A program made the position numbers and the translations under genes. Below, piece by piece: positions 45,866 through 56,560 of a stretch of DNA of 64,000 nt. Every line of letters begins with the position of its first letter. Position 1 is the first letter of the stretch. The stretch is from Aspidapion aeneum (taxonomy: Eukaryota; Arthropoda; Insecta; Coleoptera; Brentidae), in contig OY755038.1 of the NCBI GenBank assembly GCA_963576565.1, positions 177,126,438-177,190,437 of the forward strand, written 5' to 3'. The notes below the pieces were generated by a model. It was not told the origin of the DNA and searched no databases. It was given only the letters and a program-made list of their open reading frames with translations.

Positions 45866-46450
45866 TATTATACAGGGTGAAAATAAAGAGTTCCTAAAAA
45901 ACAGAAAAACAGAAAAGGAAAATTTATACTATATTATAACTTATGTAAGACAAAACTTTATAGGCCTTTTATTATTTTTTTAAATACGTTATTGGGGTCA
46001 ATGGTGCTTGGAAGATCCATTGCCTTCTATTTCACGATTATTTTTAAATTTATCTGATCGTCGTGAAAAGAAGAAAAACCGAGTACCTCACAGAATACCC
46101 GCAGGACCATATCAAATTTGTTGCAAAATAACCTTACATTAAAATTTGTCCATCATCTTGAATATTTATGAAATGTCAGTTGTAAAATTAAATTATTTGT
46201 TAAGTATTGTGGCTTCTCAAAATGACCACAATTATAAAAATTGGACAATATTTTTTTAAGAAATGATAAATTGTCAAAGACTCATTTTAATTTATAAAAA
46301 AATATTTTTTTCTAATTAAACTTAAAGCTGCTCCTTTCCAAAAAAACTAATAAGAAAAAATTAGGTGATAGTTAAGTAAAGTTATGGGCATTTTAAAAAA
46401 ATATATTTTTGTAAAACACAATATATTTTTGAGCCGCCCTATATATGGTT
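45866..46450. other. Possible TACAGGGTG-type MITE, ends uncertain
   Basis: TACAGGGTGAAAATAAAG near 45871 has the left-end form of the MITE class. GAGCCGCCCTATATATGG near 46431 is a poor candidate for the opposite end. No coding content was seen. Confidence 0.35.
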
Positions 46451-46569
46451 TAAGTTATACAAAGCAACTAATTTTTTCAAATATAAGGCGTCACTTTTTG
46501 ATTATCTTCTAGACCGAAAACGGAGAGCCTTTTTAAATTTTTTGCTCTAACTAATGTATTAACACCACA

Positions 46570-47715
46570 TCCTTAAAATAAAAACAAGCTTGGTTGGTTC
46601 TCACAAAATCTGATTTTGTTTTAACCATTGTTTTACAAATTATACGATTGCATGGCCAATCCTGTCTGCATTCAGTTCTTTATAAATTCATTATTACTAA
46701 GCCGATTTTAGTGAAATAAATAACATCATGGCGCAAACTGATTGATCTTTAAAGTTTGCAGCATGATGTTTTTTATTTCACTAAAATCGGTTCAGTAATA
46801 ATGAATTTATAAAATGCAGACAAGTATAATTTGTAAAACAATGGTTAAAAAAAATCCGATTTTGTAAGAACCGCTACACCGATTTTATTAATTTGTACCT
46901 CTTTATGCGGGATGAAAATAGTGTTTTTCTATAAATAAAAAAAAAACTAAAACATTTTCGCAAAATAAGAATAAACACGCCATTTTGAAGAATCAAGTAT
47001 GATTCTGGTCGACATCTTAATTTCCAAGATGGCGGAAAATTTCGATAAGAATCTTTAAAGAGCAATCAATTCTCACCACGATTTTTTTTATTTCGCTAAA
47101 ATTGGTTTAGTAATAACGAATTTATAAGGAAATGAATGCAGAAGGATTGGCAATGCAATCGTAGAATCTGTAAAACAATGGTTGAAGCAAAAATAGATTT
47201 TTTGAGAACCACCACACAGATATTTTACTAATTTGTACGTCGTTGTGTGAGGGAAAAGTAGTGGTTTTCTACAAATTAAAAAAAAAACTAAAATATTTTC
47301 GGAAAATAAGAATCAACACGCCATTTTGAAGAATCAAGTATGATTCTGTCCGCAGTGTCCGCCATCTTAAATTTTAAGATGGCGATAAATTTTGATCATG
47401 ATCTTTAAAAAGCAATCAATTCTCAACAGGATGTTTTTTACTTCATCAAAATCGGTTTAGTAGTAATGAAGTCATAAGGAAATAAATGCAGACATGATTG
47501 GCAAGGATATCGCATAATATGCAAAACAATGGTTGAAACAAAAATATATTTTTTTAGAACCACCGAACCGATTTTGCTAGTTCATACCTTGCTGTGCGTG
47601 GCAAGAATGCAGCCTTTTAACTAATTTAAAAAAGTGATTAAAACATGTTCGCAACACAAAAATAAACGAGCATCTTTGAAGGGTACATTTTAATTAAGTC
47701 CGCCATCTTGGATTT
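46570..47715. repeat. Palindrome grading into a 340-bp tandem array
   Basis: ATTACTAAGCCGATTTTAGT near 46691 is the inverse of ACTAAAATCGGTTCAGTAAT near 46782, giving a palindrome centred near 46740. To the right, units with TCACTAAAATCGGTTTAGTAA, AAAACAATGGTTGAA, GAACC-CAC and GCCATTTTGAAGAATCAAG repeat near 46760, 47080 and 47440. Each unit includes short inverted blocks GCCATCTTAA and AAGATGGCGG. Confidence 0.82.
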
Positions 47716-47889
47716 TGAGACATCGGACAAAAAAATATATTTGGTTAAAACTCTGATTAATTCTCTATCAAGTGCAGTTTTATTCCGGAAAATAAATTTG
47801 TGTTTTATTTGCATCCAAAACTTTACCCTTCATTTTCTGAAAATAGCGATTTTGTTGAATACGTGGTTTTTTCTTTTGACGGCAGTATA

Positions 47890-48226
47890 GCGATGGCCTA
47901 ACTGCAATATCCCGTATCTGAAAAAATTAAACTTTACAGGGGAAGCGAAAAACAGTTTAGGTAACACATATAGGTTCGGTTAGGGTTATTGGGTATAAAA
48001 AAATTTATTTGCTATATAGCGAAAAACAGTTTAGGTAACACATATAGGTTCGGTTAGGGTTATTGGGTATAAAAAAATATATTTGCTATATTTGTCATTT
48101 CCCACGCATATAATGTCTTATAGTATTATACACTATGAAAGTAGCCAGCTCATTTGGCCTAAATCACAAATAATCTAAAAATGATCAAAATGTTAGATAC
48201 GGGGTATTGCAGTTAGACCATCGATA
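47890..48226. mobile_element. Inverted-repeat element with internal 67-bp tandem duplication
   Basis: Left CGATGGCCTAACTGCAATAT pairs with right ATTGCAGTTAGACCATCG; the arms are about 30 bp and continue through CCCGTATCTGA. Inside, AGCGAAAAACAGTTTAGGTA with its following TAACACATATAGGTTCGG text is present twice in direct tandem (47945 and 48019). TA dinucleotides flank both ends. Confidence 0.82.
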
Positions 48227-48464
48227 GGCTATTTACTTCGTGAGAGGAGAAAACTTTCATTGCCGCGCAAAGTCTTTTATAACAGATGTAATACCGCTGA
48301 AAGCCAGACGTCGACTGAATCAAGACTGAGTCTGAATCAAGGCGACGCGCGAAGGCTCGAGGCACAAAGTACATAGCGTTATATACTTTCTGTTCAAGGT
48401 CACCAATCGATCGATGGACAGCATATTTTTACAGAGAAATACATCCTTCTTGGTAACACCGGCA

Positions 48465-49250
48465 ACTTCCCGAGGGGAAACCGAGGGGTCATCGGCACCC
48501 TAAAATTTTGTACAGCGTCCAACAGGACTTGGGTCCTGACGTGTACTGTTGGGTCCTGTTGAGTACTGTTGGGTACTGTCGAGTACTGTTGGGTACTGTC
48601 GTGTATTGTCGAGTACTGTTGGGTCCTGTCGGTGTACTGTTGAGTACTGTCGAGTACTGTTGGGTCCTGGCGGTATACTGTTGGGTTCTGTTGAGTACTG
48701 TCGTCGTGCCTCGCCCTCAAAAAACATGCGAGCAAAAAAAAAAAAAAAAAGGTCATCATCTATGGGGAACCGCGCCGCGCTCACAAATCTTGCGACCAAA
48801 AAAAAAGGTCATCCTGGGGAAGGCCGATAGGGCCTTCGCACGTTTCATATATGAATGAATGAATGAACCGAACCGCGCCGTAGAAATTTGAACCGCGCCG
48901 TCTCCAAAAAAAAAAAAAAGGTCATCCTGTCGTTTTGCATCTACGCCACTGTTTCGGGTAAGAGGGTTGTGTCGCGTACTGTTGGATTCTATCGTGTACT
49001 GTTGAGTACTGTTACGTACTGTCGTGTACTGTTGGGTACTGTCGTGTACTGTTGGGTCCTGTCGTGTACTGTCGAGTACTGTTGGGTACTGTCGAGTACT
49101 GTTGGGTCCTGTCGTGGTACTGTCGAGTACTGTTGAGTACTGTCGTGTACTGTCGAGTACTGTTGGATCCTGTCGTGGTACTGTCGGGTACTGTTGTGAA
49201 ATTTGTACAGTACTGTTGAAAGCTGATGACCCCTCGGGGGAAACCCAATT
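48465..49250. repeat. Foldback unit with two blocks of a 10-bp minisatellite
   Basis: Two blocks, about 48530-48705 and 48977-49215, consist of TACTGTCGAG/TACTGTTGGG units in the same orientation. The outer flanks are inverse: CCGAGGGGTCATCGGC on the left and GCTGATGACCCCTCGGG on the right. Between the blocks lie three A-runs followed by GGTCATC. All open frames here, on both strands, are products of the 10-bp periodicity. Confidence 0.88.
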
Positions 49251-49352
49251 TGATTTCAGAGTTTTGCGTGAAGACAAAAGCCTGTGATCAAACCGGTTCG
49301 CCTCGCGCTCCGTAAGCTTCGGACCTCTGTATGTATTACTTACTCTATGTTA

Positions 49353-50080
49353 TTAGCTCACACATATACTATACTATAGTAGTGTGAGCTATGGTGATCC
49401 TAATTTTTTCGAGAAAAAAAGTTGCTCGGATTTCAAAATTTTTTATATATCTTTGCGTTTCAGATGATTTTGAAACTTTTTTGTTGCGCCGTCTGTCTGT
49501 CTGTCTGTCTGTAACGACCAACGCGCATAACTCAAAAACCGCTTGGCCGATTTTAATGAAATTTGGTACCTAGGCTGGGTCTTGGGTCGAGATGGTCCCA
49601 TTTAAAAATGAACAAAATCCACCGGACACAAACCAAATAAAAGGGTGGGGGTAGATTTCAAAAATTAGAGTTTATGTGAAAATATGGCGTGTGTGATATT
49701 AAACGAAAGGTAATTGAGTCTGCAGTTAAACAAAATACATTTTAATTTATTTTAAAAAAAGGGTGGGGGTATATTTTAAAAATTAGAGTTTAAGTGAAAA
49801 TATGGCGTGTGTGATATCAAACGAAAGGTAATTGAGTCCGGACTTTAACAAAATACATTTTAGTTTTTGTTTTTTTTGTAAGGGTGGGGGTAGATTTCAA
49901 AAATTTGTGTTTAAGTCAAAACATGGCTTGTGTGGTATCAAACAAAAGGTAATTTAGTCTGGAGTTGAATAAAATATATTTCAGTTTTTAGTTATATTAG
50001 CTCACACGTACACTATAACTATAGTACCTAGTGTGAGCTTAGGGGCCCATATATTGGCAGAGTATTTTTTGGTGTTGTAA
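49353..50080 (+). mobile_element. Palindrome-bounded element with (GTCT)n and 118-bp tandem units, copy A
   Basis: It starts with a 38-bp palindrome (TTAGCTCACACATATACTAT...GTGTGAGCT). A GTTGCTCGGATTT block, a (GTCT)n run at 49491-49511, GTAACGACCAACGCGCATAA and ATGAAATTTGGTACCTAGG follow. Next are three tandem units starting GGGTGGGGGTA near 49643, 49761 and 49882. It ends with a second palindrome (49997-50039) and GGGGCCCATATATTGGCAGA. A (GTCT)n tract plus central tandem repeats plus terminal hairpin recalls DINE-1/HINE-type Helitron relatives; this class assignment is inference. Confidence 0.7.
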
Positions 50081-50137
50081 AAAGGCTCTTATAGGAGAAA
50101 AAGGATGACTAACTTTATCCAAGAAAAATGTATACAA

Positions 50138-51340
50138 TTAGCTCACACATATACTATACTATAGTAGTTTGAGCTATGGTGATCCTAATTTTTTCGAGAA
50201 AAAAAAAGTTGCTCCGATTTCAAAAATTTTTATATATCTTTGCGTTTCAGATGATTTTGAAACTTTTTTGTTGCGCCGTCTGTCTGTCTGTATGTCTGTC
50301 TGTAACGACCAACGCGCATAACTCAAAAACCGCTTGGCCGATTTTAATGAAATTTGGTACCTAGGCTGGGTCTTGGGTCGAGATGGTCCCATTTAAAAAT
50401 GAACAAAATCCACCGAACACAAACCAAATAAAAGGGTGGGGGTAGATTTCAAAAATTAGAGTTTATGTGAAAATATGGCGTGTGTGATATCAAACGAAAG
50501 GTAATTGAGTCTGGAGTTAAACAAAATACATTTTAATTTATTTTAAAAAAAGGGTGGGGGTATATTTCAAAAATTAGAGTTTAAGTGAAAATATGGCGTG
50601 TGTGATATCAAACGAAAGGTAATTGAGTCTGGAGATAAAACAAAATACATTTTAATTTCTTTTAAAAAAAGGGTGGGGGTATATTTAAAAAATTAGAGTT
50701 TAAGTGAAAATATGGCGTGTGTGATATCAAACGAAAGGTAATTGAGTCCGGAGTTTAACAAAATCCACCGAACACAAACCAAATAAAAGGGTGGGGGTAG
50801 ATTTCAAAAATTAGAGTTTATGTGAAAATATGGCGTGTGTGATATCAAACGAAAGGTAATTGAGTCTGGAGTTAAACAAAATACATTTTAATTTATTTAA
50901 AAAAAAGGGTGGGGGTATAATTCAAAAATTAGAGTTTAAGTGAAAATATGGCGTGTGTGATATCAAACGAAAGGTAATTGAGTCTGGAGTTAAACTAAAT
51001 ACATTTTAATTTATTTAAAAAAAAAAGGGTGGGGGTATATTTCAAAAATTAGAGTTTAAGTGAAAATATGGCGTGTGTGATATCAAACGAAAGGTAATTG
51101 AGTCCGGAGTTATAACAAAATACATTATAGTTTTTGTTTTTTTTTAAGGGTGGGGGTAGATTTCAAAAATTTGAGTTTGTCAAAACATGGCTTGTGTGGT
51201 ATCAAACAAAAGGTAATTTAGTCTGGAGTTGAATAAAATTTATTTCAGTTTTTAGTTATATTAGCTCACACGTACACTATAACTATAGTACCTAGTGTGA
51301 GCTTAGGGGCCCATATATTAACAGAGTATTTTTTTTTTGT
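50138..51340 (+). mobile_element. Palindrome-bounded element, copy B with seven tandem units
   Basis: Same order as copy A, beginning about 60 bp after copy A ends. Units start near 50433, 50552, 50671, 50789, 50907, 51027 and 51148. The leading sequence AAAATCCACCGAACACAAAC occurs at 50406 and again at 50760, so a block of three units including the upstream edge was itself duplicated. The terminal palindrome lies at 51261-51303. Confidence 0.72.
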
Positions 51341-52917
51341 TAATGCCCAGAATACGTTTTTATTGGATAAAATTGACAATATTTATTTTTATTGATTATG
51401 ATGGTTTAAGTTATTATTTTTTGTTGTTGTTGAAGCTCTTGTAGGAGATAAAGTATGACTAGGGCTCAGGGGTAAAGCAAAAATCTAATATGTAGATAAA
51501 ATAGTCACATAGAAGGTTTCATCTAAACAATAATGTTTAAAAATAAAAAAACTGCAACTCAAAAAATCACCTTTTGAAACTAGAATTTTTAAAACCACTG
51601 GCACAACTCACATTTAAATAATTTGGAAGAAAGGAACCATTAGTTTTTGCCACAGACACAAAAAACTTTTTAACTACCCAGTTAACAATCACACACACAG
51701 GAACTGAACAAAAAAAACTCACTTTTGCAGAGAACTGATCTATTTAGCACAACACTACAGTATGCAAAATTCAGAAAGCAGAAATAAAATAGTTTTTGTG
51801 TTAGGGGTAATATCCTTCAACTTAACACTACATCCACATAAAACAAGTAATGTTAATGTTTAAAGCTAGCATACCTGCACAATTTTTTTTATTAACACCA
51901 GCTCTTTCACATTTTTAAAAATATTTAGCACTTTTGAAAACTAACAAATACACAAAAATTGATCCAATGAGAAAGAACTTTACAAAATCTTCAAAACTAG
52001 GTATTTTTAATTTTTTTCGGGAAACACTATATTTTTGACAAAGTAACACTAAATTTTCTACAAATCTTACCGTGGCTCAGCAATTTCCTGAAATAAAGAT
52101 TTCATAATAATTAAATTTGGAAGTGTAACCATTTGTTGCCCAACAAGCACATTAATATAAAAAAATATTAGAAAAAGAATTGTTGAATAAAAAAGAATAT
52201 TCTATAAAGTATAGTCATAAAGTAAAATGAAAAAAATCTAGCATATTCAGCTTCACTTTATAAAGTACAGACATAAAGTAAAATAAATATAATAAAAATT
52301 ATAAATGTTAAATATTATTAAATGGTAAAATCTTTGTAATGTGTAAAGCCCAACTTAATAAAATTGGCTAATAAAATTTAAAAAAAACTTTTTTAAAATT
52401 AAAACCTGACAAGCACTTAAAAAGGTCATTGTAGACATTCTTTAAGCTAGCACATTATATTTGTGGAAATGCATTTTCACATTTCTTTTTTTCTTTAATG
52501 GTTTTTGAGATTCTTCATTCTGCTAGTTAGCTGCTGATTGAGGCATGTAAAAAACTTGGTATACTTAGACATAAAGATTTTTAAGTCAAGAGTACCAAAT
52601 TATTTAATTGGTGTAAATTCATTAACTCACAGGCACATGGTGTTCTGCCATAAATAAGGGGTGATCAGCTGAACCAAATTTTCACACCATCCTAAAGACT
52701 GTAAAATAAATTCTTAGTGGGCAGCTGATCACCTCTCGGCCATAATCTTATCCGTATTTCCTGCATGCTACAAAAGTTTTATTTAGGAAAGCTGCATACC
52801 TACTTGGCGATCTTTTAAAACAAATGTTATTTGACAAGTTTCTTATTTTATACACCATGTGTTTTATTATTTCCTCTCTGATTTCAAAAATGTATAATAT
52901 AGTGCAGACGCTAGAGT
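51341..52917. other. AT-rich stretch without recognised gene
   Basis: It begins with the dispersed repeat shared with 33639. A hairpin with arms GGTGATCAGCTG and CAGCTGATCACC lies at 52662-52733. No exon or transposon coding region was recognised. Confidence 0.5.
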
Positions 52918-55490
52918 TTGTTGAGTATGCAATATATGAGGACCGCTGTTTGACAATGGATTCTAGCTGAGAATAGGTCGCAGATTAACGATCCGGATGT
53001 TGCCGGGCCAGTTTTTTTATCTCCCTTCCTCTTATAGAGCTGTTCCAAAAATTTAACCAAGTTGACGCTCTAAAGCCACAATAACACTGAAATGCAACGA
53101 AAATGTGTAAAATCTAACCTAAAAATAGAATTATCTTAGTTTCTTAAATTTTAGCTGCAAAAACCCTCAAATATCTCCCAGACCCTCCAAAACCAAAAAT
53201 TTTTAGGTTTTTTTTTCAAGTTTTCCCAAAAATTAAGCTTTTTAAGGAAAATATGTTATCTTTATTGCAGACAAAATTTCCTTTCTAACGATATGTAAGT
53301 CAGTGGGGTATGACTAAGGACAAACTCTTCAGCGGCGTCCGTTTGTTGAGGTAATGTAAAAAAATTAGAACATTTATTACATGTTTTACCCGATTTTCTT
53401 AAAAACCATGCTCTCCATAAAAAATTGTGCCTCGTAGTAGATTGTAATATTTCGTTTTAAACACTGTATAACAAAGTAAGATTTATCTTAATATTATTTT
53501 TCCAAAAAACCAAACTCTCTATCAAAAAATGTCTCTTATACTTGATTGTAGAAAATAAAATTTCCTTTTAAACGATGTATAACAAGGTAAAAAAAATAAT
53601 TTGTAAAACTTTAGGGGCGTCCGTATATCAAAAATTTAAAAAAAAAAAACATCAAACAAATTTTTTTTGTTAGATTTTTTAAATATTCTCACAATTTGAA
53701 TCAGTGGGGGTAGTAGTAGTACCAGGCGTAGGGTGTAGAGGATAGGTGAGTAGAAGGGATCACCTTTGCTGCTCGGGCCGTACTTAGAATCTTTTTTCGG
53801 GGGGTTTTTATCTTTTTTTGGGAGATGGGATTAGGGGTTCGGGGACCATCAGTTCAGATTGCGGCTAGTGTGGTGATTCATTTGGTGATTTTTTTAATTT
53901 TATTTTATTTACAGACGCCCCTGAAGTTTTAAAAATAAAATTGATCTTACCTTGTTATGCAACTTTTAAAAGAAAAATTTATTTTCTAAAATCATAATTT
54001 TTATAAAGAGCTTTGTTTTTAGACAAATCGGGTGAAACATATGACAAAAATATTTTTATTTATTTTATTTTTTAAATGACAGACGTCGCTGGAGTTTGTC
54101 GTTAATCAAGCCCACTGTCTTGAACATTCTTAAAAAGAAAACTCTATTTTCTACAATAAAGTATTTAAAAAAAGTGTAAAAATTGATTTAATTTACGGAC
54201 GCCTGTAAAGTTTTAATCTGAAGATAAATCTCACTTTGGTAAAAAGCATTTAAAAGAAAATTTCATTGTCTACAATCGACTACAACATGTGGTTTTTTTA
54301 TTTTATTTACATTTTCTCAATAAACGGACGCCGCTGGAGAGTTTTTTATTAGTCTGACTCCACTGACTTACACATTGTTGAAAAGCGAATTTCATTTTCT
54401 ACAATAAATTGTAGAGTACGTTTTTCCCAAAAGGCCTAGTTTCTAAGAAAATTGAATAAGTATAGTGATTTTCCAAAACTGATTTAATTTACGGACGCCT
54501 CTAAATTGTTATAGCAAAAACTAATCTTCTCTAATCTAAGGAAATTTTATTTTCTACAATAAAGTATTTCACATTCCATTTTTCATATCAGAGCTTGGTT
54601 TTTAAGAAAATCGGGTAAAACATGTAATAAACATGTTTTTATACGACTGTCTTGTAAAAGGGGGTTTTGCGCACGGAGAACACGATCTGAAAATGGCATT
54701 TTGCACACGCTTATGTCATTTTTGCGCACGCCTATGTCATTTCTGCATACGGGTCTCCCGTCATTGTTGTTGTTGTCACCCATCAATATAGGTTGGCTTA
54801 GTTCCGTAGCAATCGTCAATGCTCTTATGTTTTGTTGATTAGATACGTCAAAAAATTGTTGAATTTTTAAAGTTTTGTTGTAAAAATGTCGGAAATAAAA
54901 ACAAGTTAAATTAAAATTTGATTTTTCTTTCTTTATTAGCAGTCGTATAAAGAATATTGTAAAAAACTCGTTTGAAAACCTCTTTGCATACTTCCTCGAC
55001 TTGTAGACCTCGCCTTCGGCTCGGTCTACCAAACTGACTCGATCGTTTGCAAAGAGTCGTTTTCAAACCTTGTTGTTTAAATAACTATTATGACGCCGCT
55101 GGAAAGTTTGTTATTAGTCATACCCCACTGAATTATATATCGTTAAAAAGAAAATAAATTTTATTGTCTACAATAAAGATCATTACTAATTATTTTTGAC
55201 CAAGAAGTTTTTGAGAAAACTTGAAAAAAACATAGATTTCAGGTTTTATGGCGTCTGGGCAGTTTTGAAGCTAAAATTTTAAAAACTAATATAATTTTTG
55301 TTTTAGGTTAGATTTTTCACATTTTTGATCCTTTTCTGTGTCATTGGGGCTTTAGGCGGCAACTTTAATTTTCAAAAATTCGAACACGACTATAACGGGA
55401 GTATAAAAAAAATTGGATCAAAAGCTGGCCCCCCATTTCCCAGGTAGAATCCATTGTCAAACTTCGGTCCTCATATTTTGCATACTCAAC
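52918..55490. mobile_element. Large foldback element (2.6 kb), interrupted in the right arm
   Basis: Left GTTGAGTATGCAATATATGA and GACAATGGATTCTA are the inverse of right TAGAATCCATTGTC and CATATTTTGCATACTCAAC. Arms pair over about 0.7 kb, for example GGTTTTTTTTTCAAGTTTTC-type text, TCAGCGGCGTCCG and its partner, and ACATGTTTTACCCGATTTTC with GAAAATCGGGTAAAACATGT. The centre near 53690-53900 holds a unique GC-richer segment. Interior units are related to those in the foldback at 39690. Confidence 0.82.
54636..55085. mobile_element. Insertion within the foldback arm, with strong hairpin
   Basis: Comparison of the two arms of the surrounding foldback shows about 450 bp extra here. TTTATACGACTG at the left recurs inverted as CAGTCGTATAAA near 54945. 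Near 54980-55070 TTTGAAAACCTCTTTGCA pairs with TGCAAAGAGTCGTTTTCAAA. Inside that is GTAGACCTCGCCTTCGGCTC, whose GTAGACC and GCC arms pair with GGC and GGTCTAC. A 149-residue open frame crosses the insertion but has no recognisable domain. Confidence 0.6.
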
Positions 55491-55565
55491 TACTTCTAGT
55501 TTCTTTCTTAGAATTCACTGTGCTTTTATTGGCAGCAGAGCTGTTCGTATCCCAAAAACTACTAA

Positions 55566-55857
55566 AGGCCGCTTGACATGGTGCATGACAATAAAATGTG
55601 CAGGCAAATGGCGTGAAATTTTGCCCAGGTGCATGCGCAGTACACATCCAGCTGATTGTTGCAGGCAATCCATTTTTATCGGTCCGGTGCCATTCTTTTG
55701 CATGCAAACTGGGGAATTTTTACCTAGATTCTGGGGAATAAATGCATGGCCATGCACAATGTCAAACGAAAAGAAGATTTTTTTGCAGGCAACAATTTGA
55801 CCGAAATTTTTTGCTTGCAAATATTTGCAGCGCATCATGCACCATGTCAAGCGGCCT
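55566..55857. mobile_element. Harbinger-like MITE (292 bp) with TAA target duplication
   Basis: The ends AGGCCGCTTGACATGGTGCA and TGCACCATGTCAAGCGGCCT are perfect inverted repeats over at least 22 bp. TAA flanks both sides (55563-55565 and 55858-55860), which fits the 3-bp TWA target of PIF/Harbinger transposases. The interior is rich in TGCATG-type palindromes and is non-coding. Confidence 0.85.
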
Positions 55858-55860
55858 TAA

Positions 55861-56552
55861 AGCAAAGAAATCGCGGCAATGGCAATGAATAAGTTGCTAA
55901 TAATTAAGAGTTAAAATCTGCTACAAGTGTTTTGCTGGCTTAAGGGATGTCTTTTGTAGTTGCCTTTTAAAATATAACCCTCTATAGAACCATAGACTAT
56001 TTATAAAAATGTGAGTTAAAACTCATTTTAGTGCGCCTATGTTGAAACAAACAAAAGGTAATGTCTTGTCTCTTAAATAAATTTGTCTACCATTGTGAAT
56101 TGAATATACTTAGTTGTTAAGACCAATTCATATCAAATCAATCAAAACAAATATATTTTTAACAAGTCACATTTGAAAATTAGATAATATGGGTGATTCT
56201 ATGGGAACTGAATAATTTGTGGTCCCCACTCTAAAAGAAATTAGCAGTGAATTCGAATGTTATGGTTCTTTATATTTTATAGTTAGGAGATTTTTTAAAG
56301 TGGTCACCAGAAATAAAAGATCTTTATTTGCAAAAAAAAATAACTTGCTAGAAAGAACTAATTACAGGTTCTCGAGTTTAAACCAAAAGTTTTGGCCTAA
56401 AAAATTAACAAAAGTGTTTGTTAGAAAATAGCTGTCAATATTAAAATGCAAACAATATTAGTACCTATAATAGTTTGCTTATTCCCCCTTTTCAGGTCAC
56501 AAATTGTTAACACATTTAATCCCTGCTCTAAAGGGGCGGGGCTAACGCGTGA
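55861..56552. other. Stretch without recognised gene
   Basis: AT-rich; the 70-residue open frame at 56219 resembles no known protein. The last part, GGGGCGGGGCTAACGCG, is GC-rich and is the target site of the hAT element that follows. Confidence 0.45.
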
Positions 56553-56560
56553 CTGGGGCG

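Noticed and set aside
48400..49287. STRQYPTV-like and VLLGTVVYC-like open frames on both strands
   Set aside because: Produced by the 10-bp minisatellite, whose unit keeps all frames open; no start or splice context.
54583..55032. 149-residue minus-strand open frame
   Set aside because: It begins in one repeat, crosses the insertion boundary and ends in another, and contains no recognisable domain. It is kept as a question in the findings and not as a gene.
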